From Deinococcus hopiensis KR-140 (GTDB lineage: Bacteria; Deinococcota; Deinococci; Deinococcales; Deinococcaceae), in NCBI GenBank assembly GCA_943327755.2, contig CALPYF020000011.1, positions 1 through 64,000 on the forward strand: a stretch of DNA of 64,000 nucleotides, read 5' to 3'. Positions 54,183 through 63,468 of the stretch are shown here, in pieces; the stretch's first letter is position 1; each line of letters begins with the position of its first letter. The notes under the pieces were generated by a model. It was not told where the DNA came from, searched no databases, and saw only the letters and a program-made list of their open reading frames with translations. Position numbers and translations under genes: made by a program.

Positions 54183-54231
54183 GGACAGTGGCGGGGCGAA
54201 GGTCAGGCTGACCTCCGCCCCGCCGCTGTCC
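54183..54231. terminator. Bidirectional terminator recR / deacetylase
   Basis: Arms of 16 nt (GGACAGTGGCGGGGCG; CGCCCCGCCGCTGTCC) pair with one G-T, with a further inner AGGTCAG/TGACCT stem. It sits between two convergent genes. Confidence 0.8.
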
Positions 54232-54236
54232 TGCCC

Positions 54237-54953
54237 TCAGGCGCCGTAGCTGGCGCGCAGGCGCGTCCACCCCTCGCGGAGGGTGATGCGCCGCGCGGGC
54301 AGGTCGTGCATGGGGACGACCTCCAGGCCGCGTTCGCCCAGGCCGCTCAGCAGGGCGTCAAGCAGCGCGGGCGTCACGGCGGGACCGTCGTGCAGGAGGA
54401 TCACGCTGCCGGGCTGCACGCGCGCCAGGGTCTGCGCGGCCAGCGGAGCGGAGTCGGCGCCGGTCCAGTCGCGGCCCTCGGTGTCCCACAGCGCCACCTG
54501 ACGCCCGGACAGGCGCGCGAACAGGCGGGTCAGGGGGCTGTGCCCGCCGTACGGGGGGCGGTACAGGTGCGGGCCGGGCCGCGCGGGGCGGGGGTGCCAC
54601 GCGACCTGCGCCCACTCCTGCCAGGGGAGCAGGGTCAGGGCGGTGCGGTGCCAGATGCCGTGGGCGTCCAGGGTGTGCCCGGCCTGTTCGATGGCGTCCA
54701 GCAGCTCCGGGTGGGCCTGGGAGGCGGGCCGCGTGACGAAGAACGTGGCGCGCGCGCGGTGGCGGGCCAGGACTGCCAGCAGCTCCGGGGTGCGGTCACT
54801 GGGGCCGTCGTCGAAGGTCACCGCGACCCGCCAGCGGTCGCGCGGGCCGTGGCCCAGTGCGCCCCACCCGGCGGCGCGGCCCAGGACTTCAGCCAGCAGC
54901 GCCGGAGCGAGCAGCAGGGCCGCCCCCCAGAGGAGGCTACGTTGCCGCGCCAC
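54237..54953 (-). CDS. Polysaccharide deacetylase (NodB domain)
   Basis: The product has 238 residues. One N-terminal membrane anchor (about 6-30), then NodB motifs: VAVTFDDGPSDRTPEL (catalytic and metal Asp), DAHGIWHRTAL (metal H-x3-H), LYRPPYGGHS and ILLHDGP. It removes N- or O-acetyl groups from cell-wall or surface sugars. GTG start, overlapping the MFS gene by 17 bp. Confidence 0.9.
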   Translation of the reverse strand: MARQRSLLWGAALLLAPALLAEVLGRAAGWGALGHGPRDRWRVAVTFDDGPSDRTPELLAVLARHRARATFFVTRPASQAHPELLDAIEQAGHTLDAHGIWHRTALTLLPWQEWAQVAWHPRPARPGPHLYRPPYGGHSPLTRLFARLSGRQVALWDTEGRDWTGADSAPLAAQTLARVQPGSVILLHDGPAVTPALLDALLSGLGERGLEVVPMHDLPARRITLREGWTRLRASYGA

Positions 54954-56139
54954 GGAAGGCCCGGCCGAATGCGGCGTACCCGCCCGCGGTCACCGCCGCC
55001 AGCACGGCCCCGACCACGAAGGGTCCGGGGACGCCCATCTGCCCCAGCGCGAACGTGCCGATCAGCGGGCCCAGCGCCATGCCGCCGTTCTCCACGGTCA
55101 TCAGCACGCCCCAGGCGGCGGGCCGCTGCTCGGCCGGCAGGACGTGGGTCACGAGCGCCGCCCACGCCGGGGTCAGGAACGCGTAGCCCAGGCCGGCCAG
55201 CGCCGCCAGCAGGTACAGCGCCCACGGGGCGGGCGTGGTCGCGAAGCCCAGGAAGCCCAGGCTGAGCAGGCCGTAGCCGATCATCACGCCCAGGCGCGCG
55301 CGCCCCCGGTCGGCGAAGCGGCCCGTCAGCGGCATGCTGCCGTACGCGACCCCGCCCCCGACCACCAGCAGCGCCACGAGCCCCCAGTAGTTCAGGCCCA
55401 GATCCGGCGCGATGCGGAACAGCAGGGGCCCCAGCAGCGACATGGTCATGGTCTGCATGAAGGCCGCCGGCAGGAGCGGGACGAGCGCGCGCGTGACGGA
55501 ACGGGCGCGCGGCGGCTCCTCGGTCTCCTCGCGGCGCTGCAGGACGCGGCGGGCAGGCACCAGCAGCGCCAGCAGGGTGCCCAGGGTCAGCAGCGCCAGG
55601 GCGACCAGCAGGGGCATGTTGTCGTCCCGTTTGGCCAGCGCCCCGAACAGCAGGAAACCCAGGCCGGAAAAGGGCGTGATGGCCGTGCCGACGAGCGTCA
55701 GGGCGCGGCCGTGGTATCCGTCCCGGGCGGCATCCGCCGCGAAGTTCATGGTGCCGGGCCACATCACGGCGAATCCCACGCCATGCAGCGCGGCGGCCAG
55801 CAGGAACAGCCAGCTTGTGTGCGCCACCATGAACAGCGTGATGGCCAGCACGCTGAGCAGCGCCCCACCGAGCATCGTCGTGCGCAGCCCGTAACGGCTG
55901 ATGGCCACGCCAGCCGGGCCGCGCATGACCGTGTCGGTCGCGAAATGCACGGTGTAGGCCAGTCCGCCCAGCGCCAGCGGCAGCCCGAAGTGGGTGTCGA
56001 CGGCCTGGGTCAGGTACCCGCCGTACACGCCGCTGCGCACCACCTCGGCGGTGGCCAGGGTCACCATGGCCGCCAGCAGTGGCCCGATGGTCTCGGGACG
56101 CAGCGGCAGGCGGTCGGTCAGGGAGCGGCGGGTGGTCAC
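54937..56139 (-). CDS. MFS transporter in the polysaccharide cluster
   Basis: The product has 400 residues with about twelve membrane segments, starting at GTG (MTTRRSLTDRLPLR). MFS motif-A-type loop MRGPAGVAISRYGLRTTMLGG after helix 2 and GRFADRGRARLGVM after helix 8. Substrate unknown; association with glycosyltransferases and a deacetylase suggests export related to the envelope, which is inference. Confidence 0.85.
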   Translation of the reverse strand: MTTRRSLTDRLPLRPETIGPLLAAMVTLATAEVVRSGVYGGYLTQAVDTHFGLPLALGGLAYTVHFATDTVMRGPAGVAISRYGLRTTMLGGALLSVLAITLFMVAHTSWLFLLAAALHGVGFAVMWPGTMNFAADAARDGYHGRALTLVGTAITPFSGLGFLLFGALAKRDDNMPLLVALALLTLGTLLALLVPARRVLQRREETEEPPRARSVTRALVPLLPAAFMQTMTMSLLGPLLFRIAPDLGLNYWGLVALLVVGGGVAYGSMPLTGRFADRGRARLGVMIGYGLLSLGFLGFATTPAPWALYLLAALAGLGYAFLTPAWAALVTHVLPAEQRPAAWGVLMTVENGGMALGPLIGTFALGQMGVPGPFVVGAVLAAVTAGGYAAFGRAFRGAAT

Positions 56140-56192
56140 GCGCCGCTCCCTGGCCGGTGCGCGGCCCGGTGCCGGCCTGCTAGGGTGTGAAG

Positions 56193-56867
<675 letters not shown>

Positions 56868-58066
56868 CGTCGTCGGGAAACGTGACCGTGCGCGGCATAC
56901 CCAGCACGTGCCGGTAGACGTCCAGCACCTGCTGCGCGACGCCCTGCGGCGTGGTGCCCGCCCCGAAGCTGCGCGCCCCTGCTGACAGCCGCGCCCAGAG
57001 GGCCGGGTCGGTCAGGAGGTCATGGCTGTGGCGGATCAGGGCGTTCACGTCGCCGGGCGTCACGAGGTAGCCGCTGCGTTCGTGCGCCACGCCGCTGAGG
57101 GTGCCGCGCGCGCCGACGGCCACGACGGGCACGCCCATGAGCTGCGCCTCCTGCAGCACGAGGCCCTGCGTCTCGGTGTCGCTGGCGAACACGAACAGTT
57201 CCGCGAGGCGGTAGTACGCGCCGATCTCGGTCCAGGGGCGCACGCCCAGGAACGTCACGCGGTCCGCCACGCCGATCCGGGCGGCGTGCGCTTCCAGATG
57301 GTCGCGTTCGGGGCCCTCGCCCAGGATGACCAGATGCGCGTCGGGCAGTCCGGCCAGGGTGTCGAGCACGTGATCGAAGCGCTTCTCACGGGCGAGGCGG
57401 CCCACGCTGAGCAGGCGCTGCTTCCCGGCGGGCCAGGGGTTCTCGACGGCAGGCGCGGCATTCAGGGCGCGCGGGTCGATGCTGGTGGGAATCACGACCG
57501 GGTTACGGACCTTCATGGCGTTCAGGACGTCCATCATGCCCGCCGTGGGCGTGATGACGGCGTCGGCCCTGCCGTAGTGCAGCGCCATGACCTTCGTGAC
57601 GACGCCGGTGTGGCGTTGCAGGGCGGTCGCGCCGGGCACGTAGTGGGTATAGGCCTCAATGTGGGTGTGGTACGTGGCGACGTGGGGCACGTCCCACTTG
57701 CGCGCCAGTCGCGCGCCCGACAGGCCCAGCGTCAGGGGCGTGTGGGTATGGATCACGTCGTAGCGGTGCGTGAAGTCCCGCCGGGTGGGCCAGGCCAGCC
57801 GGTAGGTGGGCAGGAACATGTAGCGTACGCTCTCGACCCGCATGACGTCCGGGCGGGTGTCGACGTGTTCGGGAAAGTCGGGGGCGACCACGTCGACGTG
57901 ATGCCCCTGGGCGCGCAGTTCGTCGCTGAGCAGCCCGACGCTGGTGACGATGCCGTTCTGGTCCGGCAGGAAGGTGTCGGTGAACAGCCCGATGCGCAGC
58001 GGCCTCATGCGGCGCCGCCATTCAGGGGCTGGGTGACGCGGCCCCGGGGAAAGTTTAAGAATTCCT

Positions 58067-58108
<42 letters not shown>

Positions 58109-58217
58109 TAGGCTCAGAAATCTGGCTCACCCTGCCGGGGCGACCCGGGCGCGGCTCTCATGCGCGTGTGGCCCTGCGGCGGCAGGGAGCGGGGCGGGCG
58201 CGCTAGAGTCACACCGA

Positions 58218-59228
58218 ATGGCACCTTCTTCGACAGCAGCGGTGCGCGCGGCCCTCCGGGCGGGCCGGGCGGGCGCGTGGCACGGCGGCCACCCGGGCGA
58301 CCCGCGCGTGGGCCTGAGCGTCCCCGTCCGTTCGAACACCGACCTGCGGGCCGCGCTGGCGACCCTGGCGGAGGCCGGGGTGTGCGCCACGCTGCTCCTC
58401 TCCCCCGCCCTGACCCGGGGCCTGGACCGCGCCCGGCTGGCGGGCCACGAGGTGGGGGGCCTGGGCGACCCGGCGGGCGCGCCCGGACTGGACGTGCTGG
58501 CGGGCGGGCCGGTCGTGACCTGGGCCACCCCGGACCGCCTGCGTGGCCTGCGCGCGCTGGGGACGCGCGGCCTGCACGCCCTGCCGCCGGGCGCCGGCCG
58601 GCTCGCCCCGGGCGCGCTGCTGACCGTGGACCCCGCGCGGCTGCCCACGCTGCTGGCCGACCTGAAGCGCCTGGGGTACCGCCCGGTGCCGGTGCGGGAC
58701 GTGCCGGACCTGCGCGCCGGGACGGGCCGCGACCTGTTCCTGCACGGCTACACGCGGCTGGTTGAGGACCGGTTCGCGCGGCAGCACGGCGTGATCGACC
58801 TCGCGCAGCGGGCCGACGCGGTCATGCGGGTGGCGCCGCTGGATCACGCGCCCGCACCGCTGCCCCTGCCCCGCTCGGCGCACACGGCGGAACTGCACCT
58901 GCACTCGCCGCGCATCGTGGGGCTCGCGTCCCGCAGCGCCCTGACCGCGTACCGCGCGTACCTGCGCAGCCTGCGCGACGTGGGCGCGGCCCTGCGGGAC
59001 CGCCCCGAGTTGCAGGAGGCGCAGGCGGTGTTCGCGGTGACCCTCTTCCACGCGCCGCTGGCGCAGGCGGGCTTCACGCTGCTGGACCTGCCGCCCGTCA
59101 CGGCCCGCTGGTACGGCCTGGGCTTCCGGTTGCTGCGCGTCGCGTACGGCACCACCCGCGCGCCCAGCGAGGACACCCCGAAGATGGCGTGGCTGCCCCG
59201 CGAGGAGTTCCTCAGGCGCTACGGCTGA
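58218..59228 (+). CDS. Inactive NodB-like domain fused to YkoP-like domain
   Basis: The product has 336 residues. Residues about 30-85 follow the NodB fold of a deacetylase (RVGLSVPVRSNTDLRAALATLAEAGVCATLLLSP, then AGHEVGGLG), but the TFDDGP aspartates are absent and no H-x3-H is seen. From about 220 a second domain (TAELHLHSPRIVGLASRSALTAYRAYLRSLRDVG...ALFVTLFHAP type) recalls the YkoP-like family; that is recall, not a search. Likely a structural or regulatory partner in the polysaccharide cluster. TAGAGT ends 8 nt before ATG. Confidence 0.62.
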   Translation: MAPSSTAAVRAALRAGRAGAWHGGHPGDPRVGLSVPVRSNTDLRAALATLAEAGVCATLLLSPALTRGLDRARLAGHEVGGLGDPAGAPGLDVLAGGPVVTWATPDRLRGLRALGTRGLHALPPGAGRLAPGALLTVDPARLPTLLADLKRLGYRPVPVRDVPDLRAGTGRDLFLHGYTRLVEDRFARQHGVIDLAQRADAVMRVAPLDHAPAPLPLPRSAHTAELHLHSPRIVGLASRSALTAYRAYLRSLRDVGAALRDRPELQEAQAVFAVTLFHAPLAQAGFTLLDLPPVTARWYGLGFRLLRVAYGTTRAPSEDTPKMAWLPREEFLRRYG

Positions 59229-59244
59229 CGCGGTAGCCTGACGC

Positions 59245-59790
59245 ATGACCCGCAGCGAGTCCAGGGTGCAGGTGCAGGGCCTGCATCACGTCACCATCGT
59301 CGGCTCCACCCGCCAGAGTGCCCTGGACTTCTGGGAGGGGGTGCTGGGCATGCCGTTCGTGTTCGAGCAGCCGAACCTCGGCAACCCGGCCGAGAACCAC
59401 CTGTACTTCGACCCCGGCGACGGCCGCCTGCTGACCGTCTTCACCGACGAGGGCCGCACGGACGCCGGGCGGGACGCGCCGCGCGAACCGGGCACCGTCG
59501 AGCATCTGGCATTCACCGTGTCACGCGCGACCTTCCAGCTCGCCCCGGCGCGGCTGCGGGCACGCGGCATCGAGGTGCTGGAACGCGACCGGGGCTTCAT
59601 GGATTCCATCTACTTCCGCGATCCGAACGGCATGAAGGTCGAACTGGCCTGCTACAAGTTCCAGACGCCCGAGGGCTTCCGGGACGCGGACGTGCTGCGC
59701 CGCGCCTATGAGCTGCGCGTGGCGCGCGGCGACGCGTACCTCAGCCCCGAGCACCTCGCGGACGCCATCGAGGATCTGCTGCGCCGCTGA
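59245..59790 (+). CDS. VOC-family glyoxalase/dioxygenase-like protein
   Basis: The product has 181 residues. Two VOC halves: GLHHVTIVGSTRQSALDFWEGVLGMPFVFEQP and EHLAFTVSRATFQLAPARLRARGIEVLERD...YFRDPNGMKVELAC, with metal ligands H (GLHHVT), H (EHLAF) and E (VELAC). Likely a ring-cleaving dioxygenase or lyase. TAGCCT ends 5 nt before ATG; only 16 bp from the preceding gene. Confidence 0.85.
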   Translation: MTRSESRVQVQGLHHVTIVGSTRQSALDFWEGVLGMPFVFEQPNLGNPAENHLYFDPGDGRLLTVFTDEGRTDAGRDAPREPGTVEHLAFTVSRATFQLAPARLRARGIEVLERDRGFMDSIYFRDPNGMKVELACYKFQTPEGFRDADVLRRAYELRVARGDAYLSPEHLADAIEDLLRR

Positions 59791-59803
59791 GCCGGATGCG
59801 CCG

Positions 59804-62701
59804 TCAGCCGGGCAGGGTGAAGGTCAGGGTGGTGCCCGCGCCGGGGCTGCTGTCCACGTCCAGGGTGCCGCCGGTCAGGGCGACGCGCTCACGCAGGCCG
59901 ATCAGGCCAAGGTGCCCGGCCTGCGCGCGTTCCTGCGCCTGATCGGGCGTGAAGCCCTGCCCGTCGTCGCGGATGGCGACCTGCACGTGCCCCGCCTGGA
60001 ACGCCACGCGGATGGCGGCGCTGGCGGCCCCGGCGTGCTTGTCCACATTGTTCAGCGCCTCCTGCGACAGGCGGAACAGCGTGAGTTCCGTCGCGGCGTC
60101 CAGGCGGCGTTCCTGACCGCTGACCTCCAGGCGGGTGGGCGTGGCGGCCTGCGTGGCCAGCCATTCCAGGGCCGGGAGCAGGCCCAGGTCGTCCAGCACG
60201 CTGGGGCGGAGGTTGCGGGCGAAGCGGCGCACGCCGTCGATGGCGGCGTTCAGGTCGGTCAGGATTTCGTCGGCGCGGTCCTTCTGCGGGCCGTCGAGTT
60301 CGCGGGCGAGGCGGGCGACGCGGCGGGTGGTGGCGGTGAGGACCTGGGCGGTGTCGTCGTGCAGTTCACGGCTGATGCGGCGGCGTTCCTCCTCCTGCGC
60401 CTGCGTGAACAGCGTCAGGAAGGTGCGCATCTCGACGGTGCGGCTGGTGGCGGCCTCCAGCGCCTGTCCGCGCCGGGCGATCTCGTCGGCGAGGGTCTGG
60501 AGTTCCGAGAGGTCGCGCCCGACGGTCAGGACGCCGCGCCCGCCGTCCATGACGCCCACGCGCAGTTCCAGCCGGTGCGGGCCGATCTGGATCTCGGTGC
60601 GGCTCCCGCGTGAGGCGCGGCGGGCGCTGGCCCACGCGGCGCGCAGGGCGGGGCGGGTGTCGGGCGTGGGCAGGTCGAGGAGGTTGGCGCCCGGCAGCGG
60701 GCCGGTCAGCGGTTCGAGCAGCGTCCCCGCGGCCGGGTTGGCGTACGTGATGGTCCCGGCGGGGTCGGTGCTGATGATCAGGTCGTGCGCGCCCTCGGCC
60801 AGCTGGCGGTATCGGGCTTCCTGCCGTTCCAGTTCAGTCAGGAGGCGCTGGCGGGTCAGGGTCTGCGTGATCTGGTCGGCGACGCTGCGGGCCAGGGCCA
60901 GCAGGTGCTCACCGGGGGGGTCCGTGCCGGGATCGTCGAGGTACAGGAAGCCCAGCAGGGTGTCCTCGCCGCTCTGGTCGGGGTGGCCCTCGGCGCGCAG
61001 CGGGACGATCAGGCCGCTGCCCGCGACGGCCAGGGTGTAGCGGCGGGTCAGGGCGCGCGCGCCGCGGCCCAGCTGCGCAGCCAGGGCGTGCAGGTCGCTC
61101 TGCGGGGGGACGTGCAGGTTGTACGTGGCGCAGCGGGTGAACGCGCCCTGGTCGTCGGTCAGGGCGATCAGGCCGCGCGCGGCGTTCATGGCGTGCGTGA
61201 CCAGCCGCGCCGCGTCGGCCAGCGCGGCGTCGCTCTGGTCCTCGCCGAGGCTGCGGCCCAGGTTCAGCAGCAGCGCGGCCTCGTTCTCGCGGCGCAGTTC
61301 CTCCTCGTACAGGCGGGCGTTCTCGATGGCCAGGCCCGCCTGCGACGCGAACACGGCGGCCAGCGCCTGATCGTCGGCGTCCAGCGGCAGGGCGTCCTGC
61401 CAGTACAGGGTCAGCGCGCCGAACACGCCCGCGCGGGTGGTCAGGGGCAGGCTGATCACGCCCCGGTACGGGTAGCGGCCGGCGGCCAGCAGCTGCCGAG
61501 TGTAGCGGCTGCTGCCCCCGTAGTGCGCCTGCGTGAGGTCGCGCGCGGCGACGGGCTGGCACTCGGCGATGGCGCGCCCGGTGACGCCCAGGCCGACCTT
61601 GGCGCGCACGCGCAGCATGTACTCGTTCGGGAGGCCCAGCGCGGAGCGGATGTTCACGGTGCGCCCGTCCGGCTGGCGTTCGTACACGGCGGCGGCGTCC
61701 GCGCGGAAGAGGGTCACGGCCCGCTCCAGCACGCGGGTCAGGGTGTCACTCAGGTGCAGGCTGCCCGCCAGGGCCGCGCCCGCCTCGCGCAGCGCCTCGG
61801 CGGCCTCGCGCTTGCGGGTCTCGATGCCGTACAGGCGGGCGTTGTCGATGGCGAGCGAGGCCTGCTCGGCCAGGGCCAGTACCAGCCGGGCGTCGTCCTC
61901 GCTGGCGCTGGAGCCGGGCTGCTGGGTGTCCACGTACAGCAGGCCCAGCGCCTGCCCGCGCGCGGAGAGGGGCGCGATGACGGCGGCGTGCGGGGCGAGT
62001 TCCGCCAATCCCTGCGCCAGGGGACTGCCCGCGTCGCGCGGACGCTCGAAGCGGATGGCCTCGCCGCGCTGCACCAGCGTCTCGAAGGTCACGGGGCCCA
62101 CGCCGATCCCGCCGCGGAATTCCTCGTCGAAGCCGTGCGTGAAGACCTCGCCGGTGCGGGCGCGGCCGCCCTCGTGGAATTCGCTGAACAGCGCCACGAA
62201 CGCCCGGCGGAAGCCCAGGGCCAGCGCGGCGCTCTGCGCGGTGACGGTGAGGACCTCCGCGAGGTCCAGGCTGCCGCCCAGGCGCCGCACTAGGCCCTCG
62301 ACGGTCTCGGCGATGCGGCCGTGGCCGCGCCGGGCCTCGCGGCCCTGGACGCCCTCGACCGCCAGGGCCAGCAGCGGGGCGGCGCCCAGCAGCGCGCGCA
62401 GCCCGTCGGGACTGGCGCCCACGGCCTCCAGCACGCCGCAGCCGAAGGGCAGCGCCGCGAGCATGCCGTCTTCGAGCAGCGTGCCGACGGTCAGGGCCTC
62501 GTGCGCCAGCGCGCCGTCACTGAGGGCCAGGCCGCGCCCCTCCTCGGCCACGGGCGTCAGGGCGGCGTCCTGCACGACCCACACGCGAACGCCATGCGCG
62601 TGCAGGACCGGGCAGGCGTACGCAGCGAGGTCCCGCGCGAACGCGGCGACACTCGACGCCTGCGAGAGGGTCTGCGGGAACGGCGGGAGGACCTCGGACA
62701 C
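59804..62701 (-). CDS. GAF/PAS sensor histidine kinase (NarL-system type)
   Basis: The product has 965 residues. Three or four GAF-type domains (about 1-140, 150-310, 320-480, 490-650), a PAS domain (EARYRQLAEGAHDLIISTDPAGTITYANPAAG, about 665-780), the HisKA_3 helix RRRISRELHDDTAQVL with the phospho-His, and an HATPase_c (ALNNVDKHAGAASAAIRV, DDGQGFTPD, GLIGLRERV). Cytosolic. GTG 62701 is chosen 5 nt after the stop of the response regulator. It pairs with the regulator just upstream. Confidence 0.9.
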   Translation of the reverse strand: MSEVLPPFPQTLSQASSVAAFARDLAAYACPVLHAHGVRVWVVQDAALTPVAEEGRGLALSDGALAHEALTVGTLLEDGMLAALPFGCGVLEAVGASPDGLRALLGAAPLLALAVEGVQGREARRGHGRIAETVEGLVRRLGGSLDLAEVLTVTAQSAALALGFRRAFVALFSEFHEGGRARTGEVFTHGFDEEFRGGIGVGPVTFETLVQRGEAIRFERPRDAGSPLAQGLAELAPHAAVIAPLSARGQALGLLYVDTQQPGSSASEDDARLVLALAEQASLAIDNARLYGIETRKREAAEALREAGAALAGSLHLSDTLTRVLERAVTLFRADAAAVYERQPDGRTVNIRSALGLPNEYMLRVRAKVGLGVTGRAIAECQPVAARDLTQAHYGGSSRYTRQLLAAGRYPYRGVISLPLTTRAGVFGALTLYWQDALPLDADDQALAAVFASQAGLAIENARLYEEELRRENEAALLLNLGRSLGEDQSDAALADAARLVTHAMNAARGLIALTDDQGAFTRCATYNLHVPPQSDLHALAAQLGRGARALTRRYTLAVAGSGLIVPLRAEGHPDQSGEDTLLGFLYLDDPGTDPPGEHLLALARSVADQITQTLTRQRLLTELERQEARYRQLAEGAHDLIISTDPAGTITYANPAAGTLLEPLTGPLPGANLLDLPTPDTRPALRAAWASARRASRGSRTEIQIGPHRLELRVGVMDGGRGVLTVGRDLSELQTLADEIARRGQALEAATSRTVEMRTFLTLFTQAQEEERRRISRELHDDTAQVLTATTRRVARLARELDGPQKDRADEILTDLNAAIDGVRRFARNLRPSVLDDLGLLPALEWLATQAATPTRLEVSGQERRLDAATELTLFRLSQEALNNVDKHAGAASAAIRVAFQAGHVQVAIRDDGQGFTPDQAQERAQAGHLGLIGLRERVALTGGTLDVDSSPGAGTTLTFTLPG

Positions 62702-62706
62702 CGCGC

Positions 62707-63393
62707 TTACAGGTTCTTCGGGTCGATCCAGCCGCGCTTGATGCCGTACAGGACCGCCTCGGTGCGGCTGCCGACCCCCAGCTTGCTGAAGATGTTCGCC
62801 AGGTGCACCTGCACGGTGCGGGGGCTGATGTCCAGGTCCCGCGCGATCTCCTTGTTGGTGCGGCCGGTGGCGGCCACGCGCAGCACCTCCAGCTCGCGGG
62901 GGCTGAGGTCGTCCTCGGGGGGCGTGGGGGTGGTGTGGGTGCTGAAGCGTTCCAGAACCTTCTTCGCCACGCTGGGGTGCAGCGCGCTCTCCCCGGCGGC
63001 CACGGCGCGCACGGCGCCGAGCAGGTCGTCCTCGGAGGCGTTCTTCAGCAGGTACCCGGCGGCCCCGGCTTCCAGCAGCGCGAACACGTACGCGTCGTCG
63101 TCGTAGCTGGTGAGCACCAGCACACCCACGCCGGGCCGCTCGGCCTTGATGGCGCGCGTCGCGTCGATGCCGTTCATGCCGGGCATGCTGACGTCCATCA
63201 GGATCACGTCCGGCGTGAGTTCCCGGGCGCGCAGGATGGCCTCCTCCCCGCTGCCCGCCTCGCCGACCACGCGCAGGTCCGCCTCGCTTTCGAGCAGTTC
63301 GCGGGTGCCCTTGCGCACGACCGGGTGGTCGTCGACGAGCAGCAGCGTGATGGGGCGCGTGGAACCGGCTTCGAGGGTCTCGGCGTCGAGCAT
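62707..63393 (-). CDS. NarL/LuxR-type response regulator
   Basis: The product has 228 residues. Receiver domain LLLVDDHPVVRKG, phospho-Asp D67 in VILMDVSMPG, LVLTSYDDD and YLLKNASE; a LuxR HTH at about 155-215 (LSPRELEVLRVAATGRTNKEIARDLDISPRTVQVHLANIFSKL). TATGCT ends 6 nt before ATG, so leaderless. Forms an operon with the kinase (5-bp gap). Confidence 0.95.
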   Translation of the reverse strand: MLDAETLEAGSTRPITLLLVDDHPVVRKGTRELLESEADLRVVGEAGSGEEAILRARELTPDVILMDVSMPGMNGIDATRAIKAERPGVGVLVLTSYDDDAYVFALLEAGAAGYLLKNASEDDLLGAVRAVAAGESALHPSVAKKVLERFSTHTTPTPPEDDLSPRELEVLRVAATGRTNKEIARDLDISPRTVQVHLANIFSKLGVGSRTEAVLYGIKRGWIDPKNL

Positions 63394-63423
63394 GCGCGCA
63401 GCATAGCCCGCACATAGCGAACA

Positions 63424-63449
63424 CCGCCTCAGCCGAGTGGCCGAGGCGG
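63424..63449 (-). terminator. Hairpin after the peptide-binding protein gene
   Basis: CCGCCTC and GAGGCGG pair around an inner GCC/GGC stem, 20 bp after the stop. The tail is not T-rich. Confidence 0.5.
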
Positions 63450-63468
63450 CGCCGTGAATCAGCGGGGA

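Noticed and set aside
62702..63424. Continuation of the histidine kinase frame upstream of 62701
   Set aside because: That stretch is out of frame with the response regulator, which occupies it with clear receiver and LuxR domains; the translated extension is low-complexity.
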